Origin: GWE2-42-39 sp942493345
GTDB lineage: Bacteria > Bacteroidota > Bacteroidia > Bacteroidales > Prolixibacteraceae
Direction of reading: 5' to 3'
DNA length: 64,000 bases
Assembly: GCA_942493345.1 (NCBI GenBank)
Contig: OW818695.1
Coordinates: forward strand, 434,001 to 498,000
The notes beneath the pieces were generated by a model. That model did not search any database. It saw only the letters and a list, made by a program, of their open reading frames with translations, and was not told where the DNA came from. This document shows, in pieces, positions 24,056 to 33,308 of this stretch. The position numbers and the translations under genes are program-made. The first letter of the stretch is position 1. Each line of letters begins with the position of its first letter.

Positions 24056-24186
24056 ACCTAACATCAGCTACCCGTCAAGCCGGGTCTCAGTGCTTCGTTG
24101 ACAGGAAATTAGTAAATTGAAAGGAAGTTCTTCGTAGGAAGTTCATCGGTTCACTCCCGTCCTGCGTGTAGCTTCCTACGTTATTG
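24056..24186 (+). repeat. attC-like site 11 (family C)
   Basis: Left box ACCTAAC closes large cassette 2 (TTAGGTGC/GCACCTAA). Right box GTTATTG opens a gene-less cassette. The left arm reads ACATCAGC instead of ACTTCAGC, as in sites 10, 13, 17, 28, 36 and 37. Confidence 0.85.
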
Positions 24187-24593
24187 CCAATTGTAACCGC
24201 AACTTGAAACGGTATCGGTTTTCGATAAATTTTTAAGACGGACTGTTTGCCAGTTTGAGAGATTTTTGGGGTGCGACAGAGCCAAGTTTTTTGAGAGATT
24301 TTTAAAATGGTTTTTAGGTTTTCTGGGTTTGACAGATTCTCGCCTTTCGAGAGAATTTTGCGGCAGGACACAGAATCCGCAGACAATTTTGGCGGCGACA
24401 CATTTTCGCCATTTGACAGGGAATCAGGTTTTTAAAATATAGACGGAGATGGGAAGTAGAGGAAAAATATTTGATTCGACACTTTTGTGCCTTGACTGAG
24501 CGGACTTGACCGTTCGACTGGGACTGAAGTGGCGAAGCGTCTCCGACAGTGACCAAAAACAATGAAAAAATTAAGGAAAAAAGAACAACTAGG
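24187..24593. other. Gene-less cassette of TTTGACA-type repeats
   Basis: Begins TTATTGCC and ends GGCAATAA. One copy of a roughly 150-bp unit (GAGAGATTTTTAAAATGG, TTTGACAGATTCTCGCC, GGCGGCGACACATTTTCGCC) also found in the cassettes at 24726 and 32127. The last 100 bp (GGAACAACTAGGC side, CTTTTGTGCCTTGAC) match the end of the cassette at 32127. No gene. Confidence 0.6.
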
Positions 24594-24725
24594 CAATAAC
24601 AGCAAAATACCCGCAAGTCGGGTTTCGGTGCTTCGTTGACTGGAAATTAGTAATTTAAAGTGCAAATCTTCGTAGGAAGTTCATCGGGGAAATCCCGCCC
24701 TGCGTGTATTTGCGGAACGTTATGG
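24594..24725 (+). repeat. attC-like site 12 (family C variant)
   Basis: Left box CAATAAC, right box GTTATGG. Inner stem is AAATAC(CC)/GTATTT, and the spacer reads GCGGAAC, a compensated change relative to AGCTAC/GTAGCT. Confidence 0.8.
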
Positions 24726-25124
24726 CCAATTGTAACCGCTCTGCGAAACGTTGTGCAAGTTTGACAAAAATTGGTTTGTGGCTCTTTGAAACCGCTTCGG
24801 TTTTCGACAGAGCCGAGTTCTTTGAGTGATTTTTATGTGTTCTGGGTTTGACAGGTTCTCGCTTTTTGAGAGAATTTTGCAGTTTGACACGGAATTCGCT
24901 GATAAATTGGGTTTTGACACATTTTCACCATTTGACACGGAATCGGTTTTCGACAGAACCGAGTTCTTTGAGAGGTTTTTTTTAAAGTGGTTTTTAGGTT
25001 TTCGGGGTTTGACAGGTTTACGTTTTTCGAGAGAGTTTTGCGGTTTGACACAGAATCCGCTGAGATTTTTGGCGGCGACACATTTTCGCCATTGGACAAT
25101 GAATCAGTAAAATAACTTGACAAT
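24726..25124. other. Two tandem TTTGACA-type repeat units ahead of a DUF2007 gene
   Basis: Units of roughly 145-155 bp at about 24811-24960 and 24961-25108, sharing GAGTTCTTTGAG, TTTGACAGGTT, TTTTGCRGTTTGACAC and GACACATTTTCRCCATT. The minus frame 24833-25141 reads the two units in different phases, which argues against coding. Confidence 0.6.
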
Positions 25125-25361
25125 ATGAAAGAAAATAGCAACTTGATTCGTGTTTATTCTGGGACAGAATTGACAGTGAATTTACTCACAGATGAATTAG
25201 AAAAATTTGGTATATCCAGTATGATCCAGAATGATTTTAATTCAGGAGTTTCTGCTGGATTTTCCGGCGGAGTCCCATCGTCAATTGATTTATTCATTCA
25301 AGAACTTGACCTTGGAAACGCAGAACCAATTTTAAGCGAATTTAGGGAGACAAACAAATGA
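25125..25361 (+). CDS. DUF2007-like small signalling protein
   Basis: 78 residues. LIRVYSGTELTVNLLTDEL (about 6-24) followed by AGFSGGVPSSIDLFI (about 43-57) and a C-terminal helix with EPILSEF matches the DUF2007 ('putative signal transducing protein') fold, a ferredoxin-like small domain of unknown role. ATG 25125 follows a TTGACAAT stretch. Only gene of its cassette. Confidence 0.75.
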   Translation: MKENSNLIRVYSGTELTVNLLTDELEKFGISSMIQNDFNSGVSAGFSGGVPSSIDLFIQELDLGNAEPILSEFRETNK

Positions 25362-25376
25362 AAAAGAACAACTCGG

Positions 25377-25507
25377 CCATAACATCAGCTACTCCGCAAG
25401 TGCGGCAGCGGTGGTTTGCGGTGGGTATCTTTCCGCCCGGGCTGTTTTTCGGCTTGACAGGAAATCGCCCGCAGTCCGCACCTGCGTGTAGCTTCCTTGC
25501 GTTGTAG
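25377..25507 (+). repeat. attC-like site 13 (family A)
   Basis: Left box CCATAAC (TTATGGCC/GGCCATAA), right box GTTGTAG. The right spacer reads TCCTTGC instead of TCCTAC. Confidence 0.85.
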
Positions 25508-26087
25508 GCCATATTATTTCGCCACTTGAAACACAATCGGTTTTTGAGAAAGCTTTCAAGTTGAGAGTTTTGGCGGCTTGAAAGGTTTTCGGTTTTGAAA
25601 GGTTTTTAGAAATTTGAGTTCGAGCTGTCTGGATGATTTTTTCGGTTAGAAAGAGCCGAGCAGCTTGAAAGGTTTTTAAAGGTTTGGGCTAGAGCAGTTT
25701 GATAGTATTTCTCGGCTTGATAGGTTCGGACCATTTGACAGAGGTTTTAGGCTTTTGGGTTCAAGCGGTTTGAAAGAGTTTCGCAGCTTGACAGAGCCAA
25801 GCCGTTTGATAGATTTTTAAAATCGGTTTTTAGGTCGGTTCGGTTTGATAGGTTTTCGCCTTTTGAAAGGAAATTACGACTAAAACATTTATTTTCAACT
25901 CGACACAGCTTTCAAGTTGGAAACGCATTCTCAGAAAAGTTTTTAAACTTCGTTGATTCGTTGGCAGGGAATCTGGTTGAGCAGTTTTTGCAGTTTGATA
26001 TAAATTTGCTGAGAGACAGCGATTTTATTGAGAGAATCGTTTTTATTGACAAATAATAATCGTTATTTCAAGTGACAAAAATACGGC
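25508..26087. other. Gene-less cassette of repeats
   Basis: Begins TTGTAGGCC and ends GGCCTACAA. About 590 bp filled with GCTTGAAAGGTTTTTA, TTTGACAGAGG and CGGTTTGATAGG-type words; no gene. Its start (GCCATATTATTTCGCCACTTG) resembles the start of the AbiF cassette. Confidence 0.6.
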
Positions 26088-26218
26088 CTACAACTTCAGC
26101 TACCCGTCAAGCCGGGTTTTAGTGGCTCGTTGACAGGAAATTAGTATTTTAAAAGGCAGCTTATCGTGGACAATTTATCGGGAAACACCCGGCCTGCGTG
26201 TAGCTTCCTCCGTTGTAG
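26088..26218 (+). repeat. attC-like site 14 (family C)
   Basis: Left box CTACAAC, right box GTTGTAG; the two flanking cassettes begin almost alike. Confidence 0.85.
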
Positions 26219-26610
26219 GCCATATTTCTGTCGCCACTTGAAACACAATCGGTTTTCGACAAATCTTTCAATTTGAGAGTTTTGGCGGCTTGAGTGAATT
26301 TCGGGGCGCGACTGAGCCAGGCTATTTGAGAATTTATTAGAATTTTGGTTTTTAGGTCGGTTCTGTTTGAGAGATTTTCGCTTTTGAGAGACACTTCTGA
26401 CTAAAACGTTCATTTTCAGTTTGACACAGCTTGCAAGCTGGAAACGCATTCTCGGAAAAGTTTTTTTTTAGTTTCGTTGACTTTTCAGCGGAGAATCTGG
26501 TTGAGAGATTTTTGCAGTTTGAAACAAATTCGCTGAGAGACAGCGCTTTTTTGAGAAAAAAGTTTTTATTAACAAATAATAATTGTTATTTCAAGTGACC
26601 AAAATACGGC
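26219..26610. other. Gene-less cassette, duplicated at 33923-34314
   Basis: Starts TTGTAGGCC, ends GGCCCACAA. Practically identical to the cassette and following attC at 33917-34438 (about 520 bp, one visible difference in a T-run). No gene; minus-strand frames are shadows of the repeat. Confidence 0.65.
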
Positions 26611-26741
26611 CCACAACTTCAGCTACCCGTCAAGCCGGGGTTTGGTGCTTCGTTGACAGGAATTTAGTATTTTGAAAGGCAGCTCTTCGTGGACAATTTA
26701 TCGGGTAACTCCCGGCCTGCGTGTAGCTTCCTACGTTATTG
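26611..26741 (+). repeat. attC-like site 15 (family C)
   Basis: Left box CCACAAC, right box GTTATTG. Nearly the same as site 24, with which it was duplicated. Confidence 0.85.
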
Positions 26742-27133
26742 GTTATTGTAAAGGCTGCGCAAACAGGCGTTTACGACAGGATTTCAGAACTTTGCAGCGG
26801 ACGTTTTTCATTTCGGGCGGAGACTTTTACGCAGAGGACTTTTCCTCATTTGACAATTTGGTGTTTAAGAGAAAAAAGCAAAACGCTGGCCGACAGTTTT
26901 TCGGGTCTCGAAAGAGAATTTTTCATTTCGACAGAGACTTTTAAAAAACTGCTCGACAGAGCCTGCAACTTGACAGTTCATCGGTCCTTGACAGTTTAGT
27001 TTTTCATCTCGACAGACCGAGAAAAGAGATTTTTAAAATTTAATCGGTAGACAGTTTCGCCGACAATTTGTAGATTTAACCGGACAAAACCGTGACAACC
27101 AGAGAATAAAAAAATGACAGAAAGAACAACAAC
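26742..27133. other. Gene-less or unrecognised cassette
   Basis: Begins TTATTGGTT, ends AACCAATAA. Repeat-like words (CGACAGAGACTTTT, TTGACAGTTCATCGG). A + frame from 26739 to 26999 (86 codons) starts at an ATT inside the right box and has no recognisable features; I do not call it a gene. Confidence 0.5.
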
Positions 27134-27265
27134 CAATAACACCAACTATATAACAATTGCGGGTTTCGTGGTTTTCGGGCAGCAGTTTTCCGTTTTGGCT
27201 TTTGTGGTACGCGGACAGGACAACGCTCGCAAATCCCGCAACTGTATATAGTTTAAACGTTACCA
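27134..27265 (+). repeat. attC-like site 16 (family B)
   Basis: Left box CAATAAC, right box GTTACCA. Inner stem ACTATATA/TATATAGT. The arm starts ATTGCGGG and ends CCCGCAACT. Confidence 0.8.
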
Positions 27266-27276
27266 CCAATATTAAA

Positions 27277-28023
27277 ATGAGGACATCGCTATTATTAATA
27301 TTAGTTGTTTGGACAGGAATTTTGAAAGGACAGTATCCTTTCGAGAAGTATCCTGCAATAAAATATAAAGCATATATTGACTGGAAAACAATCGACAGAT
27401 CTCAAGAAAAGGAGAAAGATGTTCAAAATACATTGATAATTCCGAATTTTTATGACAACTCTGACACGCTCACAATTCAGTTGACTTCTTTTGCCGATCA
27501 TTATTGGGACAATTCAGTTGTTCGCGTTTTTCGCAATAAAACTGAGACGCAAAAGATAATTGAGAACATGGCTTTTAATCCGATTGGACTTGACAGTGTT
27601 AGGGTTGCTGATATTAACGGAGATGGATTTATGGATATAAAAGTAGTTTCTCCTTATATGGGTAACGGAACTGCTTCTTTGAATGTTAAAGTGATTTATT
27701 TGTTTCAGCGTCCAGACCATTCATTTAATGTAATTTCGTTTGACGACAAATCATATCCTAACAGACCGGAGAGAGATTTTGACAACGATGGAAATTATGA
27801 AATTATTACGATGAATCTGGTTGGACATGAGAATCATAGCTATTGGCTGTTCAATCTTTTCAATTACAAAAGCGATGAACTTATCAATGTGAATAGTAAA
27901 GCCAATTATCCAATTATGATACAGTTTCTCTTTCGTGAGAATTATGAAATAACGAACAAAATAAGCAGAGCGAAAATGAAAGACTTTGAATTGAAATTAC
28001 CTGATAGTTATGAACGAAAATAG
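27277..28023 (+). CDS. Secreted protein with one FG-GAP/EF-hand-like DxNGDG motif
   Basis: 248 residues from ATG 27277; the longer frame from 27157 is attC read-through. A signal peptide (residues 1-18, LLLILVVWTGILKGQ) precedes a beta-rich domain with VADINGDGFMDIK (about 116-128) and RDFDNDGNYEII (about 166-177), both Ca-binding-like loops as in FG-GAP/VCBS repeats. Likely periplasmic or surface located. Sole gene of its cassette; specific function unknown. Confidence 0.75.
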   Translation: MRTSLLLILVVWTGILKGQYPFEKYPAIKYKAYIDWKTIDRSQEKEKDVQNTLIIPNFYDNSDTLTIQLTSFADHYWDNSVVRVFRNKTETQKIIENMAFNPIGLDSVRVADINGDGFMDIKVVSPYMGNGTASLNVKVIYLFQRPDHSFNVISFDDKSYPNRPERDFDNDGNYEIITMNLVGHENHSYWLFNLFNYKSDELINVNSKANYPIMIQFLFRENYEITNKISRAKMKDFELKLPDSYERK

Positions 28024-28032
28024 AAATACTGG

Positions 28033-28162
28033 TGGTAACATCAGCTACCCGTCAAGTGCGGCAGCGGTGGTTTTCGGTGTGCATCTTTCCGCTCAGGCTG
28101 CTTTTCGGCTTGACAGGGAATCGCCCGCAATCCGCCCCTGCGTGTAGCTTCCTACGTTAGCA
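28033..28162 (+). repeat. attC-like site 17 (family A)
   Basis: Left box TGGTAAC (TTACCACCA/TGGTGGTAA, 9 bp), right box GTTAGCA. Confidence 0.85.
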
Positions 28163-28208
28163 CCAATGTTAACAATTCAAATACAAGCATTTAAACAACT
28201 TGACAAAT

Positions 28209-28649
28209 ATGAAGAATTTAAAATTTTTAATCTTAATTGTTTTATCGACACTAAGCATTGACTCATTTTCCCAAATTGGAGTAACTAGCTATTCTATTTA
28301 TTCATTAGGAATTAACACTTCTCAGAATAAACGGATTAGTGGAGAAATTAAGACATTTGCAAATCGACCGATTGGGGATATTTTAGTAGAAATTGACGGT
28401 TTTTACAATTTTAAACCGAGACCCTTTCATCGATTTTCGGTTGGTTTAGGTGTTAATGTTGTCCCTTTTAAGGAATTTGACCAGTTCTATGCATTGACAA
28501 TTCCATTTTCAATTGAAATTTACCCATTGCAGGACTTTAAAAAATTGTCATTGCTCTTTGAATTAACACCTGAGATACTATCAGAAGATGGTGTAAATCT
28601 TCGGAGTTTATGGGGTATTCGTTATACATTTGGTGCAAATCATAACTAA
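28209..28649 (+). CDS. Small predicted outer-membrane beta-barrel protein
   Basis: 146 residues from ATG 28209. Signal peptide of about 19 residues (LIVLSTLSIDSFSQ). The mature part has alternating amphipathic strands and ends in GIRYTFGANHN, like many small Bacteroidota beta-barrels whose last strand ends with an aromatic residue. Sole gene of its cassette. Confidence 0.65.
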   Translation: MKNLKFLILIVLSTLSIDSFSQIGVTSYSIYSLGINTSQNKRISGEIKTFANRPIGDILVEIDGFYNFKPRPFHRFSVGLGVNVVPFKEFDQFYALTIPFSIEIYPLQDFKKLSLLFELTPEILSEDGVNLRSLWGIRYTFGANHN

Positions 28650-28662
28650 CAGAAACACTGGT

Positions 28663-28793
28663 GCTAACAAAAACTATATGTCAATTGGGGTTTCGGCGCG
28701 GACAAGAAAGTTAGCAGCCCGCAACAACGGCATCGGGGTTCGACAGGAAAGCAACCCGCAATCCCCAACTGCATATAGTTCCGTCCGTTATGC
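28663..28793 (+). repeat. attC-like site 18 (family B)
   Basis: Left box TGCTAAC, right box GTTATGC. Confidence 0.85.
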
Positions 28794-28856
28794 GTCATTC
28801 TATGGCGACACTGCAAATATGAGACTAACTGCAATTGACAAATAAATTAAAACAGT

Positions 28857-29399
28857 ATGACGACATCAGGACAACAGATAGAGATTCCAATTAGCAAAAA
28901 GAAGTTGATTTTAATGATAATTGGTTCACTTATTTTTGTTGGACTTGGAGTTCTATTTGTAATGAATCCTGAGAAATACACAAGTCCAATTATGCGAAAC
29001 CCAACAGTGATTTTTATTGCAGGACTTGCCAGTATATTATTTTTTGGATTTTGTGTCCCATTCGTCGTAAAAAAACTTGGTGACAAATCACCTGGTCTTG
29101 TAATATCTGATCAAGGTGTTTTTGACAACTCAAGCGGAGTTTCGGCAGGACAAATTTTATGGAAGGACATTGACGACATTCTTGTAATTAAAATCCATCG
29201 ACAAAGAATGATAATCCTTCAAGTCAATAATCCGCAAGACTACATTGAAAAGCAGACAAGCAACTTTAAGCGGAAAATGATGACAATAAATTATAAAATG
29301 TATGGAACACCGTTGAGTATGACATCTAATGGTCTTAAAATTTCTTTTGACGAGTTATTTATAACATTGACAAACAAATTAAAGGCTTCTAGACAATGA
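28857..29399 (+). CDS. STM3941-like membrane protein
   Basis: 180 residues. The N-terminal IEIPISKKKLILMIIGSLIF (about 8-27) runs into a first membrane segment, a second lies at about 48-67, and a C-terminal PH-like domain contains WKDIDDILVIKI (about 101-112). This layout matches the STM3941 family of unknown function. Sole gene of its cassette. Confidence 0.7.
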   Translation: MTTSGQQIEIPISKKKLILMIIGSLIFVGLGVLFVMNPEKYTSPIMRNPTVIFIAGLASILFFGFCVPFVVKKLGDKSPGLVISDQGVFDNSSGVSAGQILWKDIDDILVIKIHRQRMIILQVNNPQDYIEKQTSNFKRKMMTINYKMYGTPLSMTSNGLKISFDELFITLTNKLKASRQ

Positions 29400-29415
29400 A
29401 AAGAGAAGAACGAAC

Positions 29416-29547
29416 GCATAACTTCAGCTACCCGTCAAGTGCGGCAGCAGTGGTTTTCGGTGTGTATCTTTCCGCTCAAACTGTTTCTCGGCTTGACAGG
29501 AAATCGCCCGCAATCCGCCGCCCTGCGTGTAGCTTCCTACGTTATAA
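29416..29547 (+). repeat. attC-like site 19 (family A)
   Basis: Left box GCATAAC, right box GTTATAA. Two extra bases in the arm (CCGCCGCCCTGCG). Confidence 0.85.
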
Positions 29548-29626
29548 GCTATAATATTTGCGCCGCAGACAGCGACATCGTTGACAATTTGATTTAAAAT
29601 ATAAGTTTCAATAAAAAACCAACCAA

Positions 29627-30313
29627 ATGAAAAAACAAATCCTACTGTATGTGCTATTCCTCATTGGATTTATATCGTGCACTGATAATGCTAAAAACAA
29701 ACAATTAAAAGAAAAACATTTTCAAGACAGTATTAAAATTGAGACAGCAAGAATTGACAGTTTACAAAAAATTAAAATTGATAGCTTAGAGGATTATGCT
29801 TTTGGAGATGCAAAATTCGGTATGACAATTAAAGAATTAAAGAAAACGGATGCTTTTAAGGGAGGTTTCTTTTGCGAATTCTTTGTTTCACCACCACTGG
29901 AAAATGAACGTTTTGGAAGTATGCTTTTTAATGTTCGTGGACAAGTATTTAATGATACTTTATACAGAGTCAATATAGAATCTTATTATAAAACGGCGAA
30001 CTATATTGACGCAGAATTGCAGGTTGCTGTAGAAATTTTAGAGAGCAAATTCAGTGAAAAATATGGAAATCCAAAAATTAGTAATCCGTTCCCCAAGATC
30101 TTCGATTTTAAACCTGGATATGCTTATGTCATTTATTCATGGGAAATTGGAGATAAGAAAATTTCAATAACTATGGATGAAAAGGATAGTGGATCAGAAT
30201 ATAGAACTTCATGTACTATTTCCAGTGAAAAATACACCCAACAATTTTATAGAGCTAATGAACGAGAGTATAAAAAGAGTAAACCAAAAGAACAAGCAAA
30301 AAATCTGCTTTGA
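29627..30313 (+). CDS. Predicted lipoprotein of unknown function
   Basis: 228 residues. Lipoprotein signal LFLIGFISC gives mature Cys at about 19. A helical Lys/Asp-rich stretch (20-55) leads to a compact domain with FGDAKFGMTIKEL (about 57-69), a pattern seen in periplasmic proteins of Bacteroidota. First gene of a two-gene cassette. Confidence 0.75.
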   Translation: MKKQILLYVLFLIGFISCTDNAKNKQLKEKHFQDSIKIETARIDSLQKIKIDSLEDYAFGDAKFGMTIKELKKTDAFKGGFFCEFFVSPPLENERFGSMLFNVRGQVFNDTLYRVNIESYYKTANYIDAELQVAVEILESKFSEKYGNPKISNPFPKIFDFKPGYAYVIYSWEIGDKKISITMDEKDSGSEYRTSCTISSEKYTQQFYRANEREYKKSKPKEQAKNLL

Positions 30314-30399
30314 ATAGTAGCTTAAGAACCGATATTACCCAACCTGCATTCCCCTAATATCAAATATCATTTGAGAAATATTCAAATTAGTTGACACTG

Positions 30400-30921
30400 A
30401 TGGAACTAACGAAACAGCAAATAGAAAGAGCAAATAAGCTACTTGACTTATTATGCCAATCTGGACACCTTGGTGCAGAAAAAGCATATTCACTATTTGA
30501 CTCTAAAAGCGATGCTGAATATGTATGCACCGTACTTGAAAAGAAAGAATTGCTATATGTGGCATGGGTTGAACCCAACGACATATATGCTCTGAGAATC
30601 AATGAAAACACTTGCAATGCAGTTGAGACTAAATTACTTAACAAAGAGTTAAGTAAAGATAAAAAGTCAATGTTTTCAATTAATTTAAATCTCATTTTTT
30701 TAATTGTTTCCTTAGTTCTAAATATTCTTTTGATAGGGAATCATTTTCTAAAATCAGACGATCCATCAAAATTAAAAGCGAATCTTGACTCTTGCATGAT
30801 TCGTGAATCAAAGTTGAATTACGTTGTTGACTCATTGTCTGTACAAAATCATAACTTGCAAGACAAAGTGATAAAATTAGAGACAGAAATAGTGCAATTG
30901 AAACAAAAAGGTCAAAATTGA
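30400..30921 (+). CDS. Membrane-anchored coiled-coil protein
   Basis: 173 residues from ATG 30400; TTG 30391 is an alternative. An N-terminal helical soluble domain resembling a small winged-helix fold (ELTKQQIERANKLLDLL...) is followed by one membrane segment (about 96-115) and a C-terminal coiled coil (about 125-172). Family not recognised. Second gene of the cassette, 86 bp after the lipoprotein gene. Confidence 0.7.
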   Translation: MELTKQQIERANKLLDLLCQSGHLGAEKAYSLFDSKSDAEYVCTVLEKKELLYVAWVEPNDIYALRINENTCNAVETKLLNKELSKDKKSMFSINLNLIFLIVSLVLNILLIGNHFLKSDDPSKLKANLDSCMIRESKLNYVVDSLSVQNHNLQDKVIKLETEIVQLKQKGQN

Positions 30922-30976
30922 CACGTCTGTTTGATTTCATAATAAGTTGATTTTTAATGATTAAACGAATTACAGC

Positions 30977-31106
30977 TTATAACTTCAGCTACCCGTCAAG
31001 TGCGGCAGCAGTGGTTTTCGGTGGGCATCTTTCCGCTCGGGCTGCTTTTCAGCTTGACAGGAAATCGCCCGCAGTCCGCCCCTGCGTGTAGCTTCCTACG
31101 TTAGCT
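30977..31106 (+). repeat. attC-like site 20 (family A)
   Basis: Left box TTATAAC (TTATAAGCT/AGCTTATAA, 9 bp), right box GTTAGCT. Confidence 0.85.
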
Positions 31107-31147
31107 GCAAGGCTAAGTGCTGTACACAACAACAATGCATAATAAAA

Positions 31148-32002
31148 ATGAGACCAAGAGATTATTATTCATCAAGGACAGGAAAGTTAACGGAGACACC
31201 GGAGTTGACACTATCGCTTCTGAGAAAACTATTTTTAGTGACATACAATAAACTAGAAGATGATGGTTACTTTCAAAGATACTTCGGTTATAACTGTGTT
31301 GACCAGGGGGATGTAGTTGGAGAACTTGGTTATGATATTGATTCAATGATTTTCCTTGCCTTAAAGAAGGAACACCTTTGGCCATTAAGAGAAAAGTTAG
31401 AATACTATTCAGAGGACGATTTCTTTGATATGATAGAATTTCTGCATGATCACTGTTCAAAACCACTTTCAGGTTACAATCATCAATACAATAGTTGTGG
31501 CTACCATTATGACACTTTCAATGACCATGACGGGCAAATGGATTTTCGAGAAAAAATAAACTACATAATTAAAGACTATAAAGGGGGATTTGAAATATCT
31601 GAGGCAGGTGAAATACTGGAGCTCCCAGACAAGAATATGGCACCTTTACTCGAAGCTGACATTCCTTCCTCCGACAGCGAAAATGTCAATAAGAAAATAC
31701 AATTGGCCGTTACAAAATTTAGACGACATAAATCAACTTTGGACGATAGAAAAGACGCGCTTAGAGAGTTAGCAGATGTTTTAGAATACTTAAGGACAGA
31801 TATTAAAGACGTTCTTGAATCCAAAGACGAAGGCGATATTTTTAACATTGCAAATAATTTTGGGATAAGACATCATAATGTCAAACAAAAGACTGACTAT
31901 GATAAAGCAATTTGGTATAGTTGGATATTTTATCATTATTTAGCGACAATTCATACAGTTTTACGTTTGACTGCAAGGACGAAACAGAAGCCCAGCAGCT
32001 AA
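31148..32002 (+). CDS. Predicted HEPN-like defence protein, unknown family
   Basis: 284 residues, soluble. The C-terminal third (NIANNFGIRHHNVKQKTDYD, then WYSWIFYHYLATIHTVLRL) looks like an all-helical HEPN-type domain with Arg-x-His pairs. The N-terminal half has aromatic-rich segments (YFQRYFGYNCVD). I cannot name the family; an abortive-infection role is inferred. The TAA stop (32000-32002) lies in the left box of attC 21. Confidence 0.6.
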   Translation: MRPRDYYSSRTGKLTETPELTLSLLRKLFLVTYNKLEDDGYFQRYFGYNCVDQGDVVGELGYDIDSMIFLALKKEHLWPLREKLEYYSEDDFFDMIEFLHDHCSKPLSGYNHQYNSCGYHYDTFNDHDGQMDFREKINYIIKDYKGGFEISEAGEILELPDKNMAPLLEADIPSSDSENVNKKIQLAVTKFRRHKSTLDDRKDALRELADVLEYLRTDIKDVLESKDEGDIFNIANNFGIRHHNVKQKTDYDKAIWYSWIFYHYLATIHTVLRLTARTKQKPSS

Positions 32003-32126
32003 CTTCAGCTACCCGTCAAGTGCGGGTTAGGTGGTTTCCGGTGGGTATCTTTCCGCCCAAGCAGCTTTTCGGTTTGACAGGAAATCGCCCGCAGTCCGCC
32101 CCTGCGTGTAGCTTCCTACGTTATGG
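31997..32126 (+). repeat. attC-like site 21 (family A)
   Basis: Left box AGCTAAC (TTAGCTGC/GCAGCTAA) supplies the stop codon of the gene before it. Right box GTTATGG. Confidence 0.85.
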
Positions 32127-32731
32127 CCAATTGTAGTCGCTCTTTGAAACGTTGTACTGGTTTGAGAAAAAAAAATGGTTTTTAGTTGTCTGAAACTGCT
32201 TCGGTTTTCGACAGAGCCAAGTTCTTTGAGAGATTTTTTAAAGTGGTTTTTTAGTGTTTCTGGGTCTGACAGTTTCTCGCTTTTTGAGAGAATTTTGCAG
32301 TTTGACACGAAATTCGCTGAGAAATTGGGTGGTGACACATTTTCGCCATTTGACACGGAATCGGGTTTCGACAGAGCCGAGTTCTTTGAGAGATTTTTAA
32401 AAGTGGTTTTAGGTTTTCTGGGTTTGACAGGTTCTCGCTTTTTGAGAGAGTTTCGCAGTTTGACACTGAATTCATTGATTTATTGGGTGGTGACACATTT
32501 TTACCATTTGACAGGGAATTGATTAGGGAAAAATCCGGTGGCGACAGTGAACAGCTTAACGGATTTTAAAACATAGACGGAGATGGAAAGTAGGGAAAAT
32601 AAGAAATTTACGAATCGACACTTTTGTGCCTCGACAGACGGACTTGACCGTTCGACTGGGACTGAAGTGGCGAAGCGCCTCTGACACTGAACAAAAAGGA
32701 TGAAAAAATTAAGGAAAAATGAACAACTCGG
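32127..32731. other. Gene-less cassette with two tandem TTTGACA-type units
   Basis: Begins TTATGGCC, ends GGCCATAA. Two units at about 32207-32369 and 32370-32520 closely match those at 24811-25108, and the tail matches the end of the cassette at 24187. No gene. Confidence 0.6.
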
Positions 32732-32861
32732 CCATAACTTCAGCTACCCGTCAAGTGCGGCAGCAGTGGTTTTCGGTGTGCATCTTTCCGCTCAGGCAGC
32801 TTTTCGGCTTGACAGGAAATCGCCCGCAATCCGCCCCTGCGTGTAGCTTCCTACGTTACCA
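32732..32861 (+). repeat. attC-like site 22 (family A)
   Basis: Left box CCATAAC, right box GTTACCA. Confidence 0.85.
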
Positions 32862-32883
32862 ACAAGTTTAAAAAATCGCAACT

Positions 32884-33303
32884 ATGAAAGTTTATCGAGC
32901 AAACGAAGAATTAGCTAATATTTTAGTAGACCATGGATTTATAGACACGACTTCTGAGAAGAATAAGAGAAAAGGAAAAAGGAGTTTTAAACTTTCGAAG
33001 AATGCTCGAAAAGAGATTTACTTCGATTACATAAATATACGGATTGAAGACTCTATTCATGAGATGGATAGTTGCCTAGAAATGAATGAGAATGATTTAA
33101 AAATACTCTTGCTTTTTTTTAAATTAAATTCCGCAGACAGGAAAGAACTTACATCGACAGGAACTTTCAAATTCAAAAAAATAATGGATAGCTTATCTTC
33201 AATAACAAAAGAACTGGAAGATTTAAAAAGATTTGATTTACATCGCGCAAGACAGACAAAACTAGAAAGAATAATTGACAGTTATAAATCAATAAATATT
33301 TGA
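32884..33303 (+). CDS. Hypothetical helical protein coupled to a P-loop gene
   Basis: 139 residues, strongly basic N-terminal part (SEKNKRKGKRSFKLSKNARK) and a helical C-terminal half. No signal or known domain. ATG 32884 lies 23 bp after the attC. It overlaps the start of the P-loop gene by a few bases, so the two may act as a pair, for example as a regulator and toxin. Confidence 0.7.
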   Translation: MKVYRANEELANILVDHGFIDTTSEKNKRKGKRSFKLSKNARKEIYFDYINIRIEDSIHEMDSCLEMNENDLKILLLFFKLNSADRKELTSTGTFKFKKIMDSLSSITKELEDLKRFDLHRARQTKLERIIDSYKSINI

Positions 33304-33308
33304 AAATT

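Larger units (their letters stand above)
22731..24062 (+). repeat. Conserved right end of large defence cassettes, copy 1
   Basis: Homologous over about 1.3 kb to 58032-59340. It comprises the backbone gene, 21-bp repeats, hairpin copy 4, a stretch with TTAAAACCCC and CAAGATTTTAACTTGACA, and finally GCGGCCAGCACCTAAC at the cassette end. Confidence 0.8.
14584..24180 (+). mobile_element. Large defence cassette 2 (type I R-M, Kiwa, MNT-HEPN)
   Basis: 9.6 kb unit beginning TTAGGTGC and ending GCACCTAAC. Its first 265 bp and last 1.3 kb are nearly the same as the ends of the unit at 48560-59457, but the genes between differ. Three defence modules lie on one strand between hairpin copies 3 and 4. 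Confidence 0.75.

Noticed and set aside
24833..25141. Minus-strand repetitive proteins (LSNPENLK/CQTAKFSQ type) in TTTGACA cassettes
   Set aside because: The tandem units are read in different phases, there are no starts or ribosome sites, and the same frames break in sister cassettes; they are by-products of a stop-poor repeat.
26739..26999. An 86-codon gene in the cassette at 26736
   Set aside because: It starts at an ATT inside the attC box, has no recognisable motif, and its sequence is of the repeat type.
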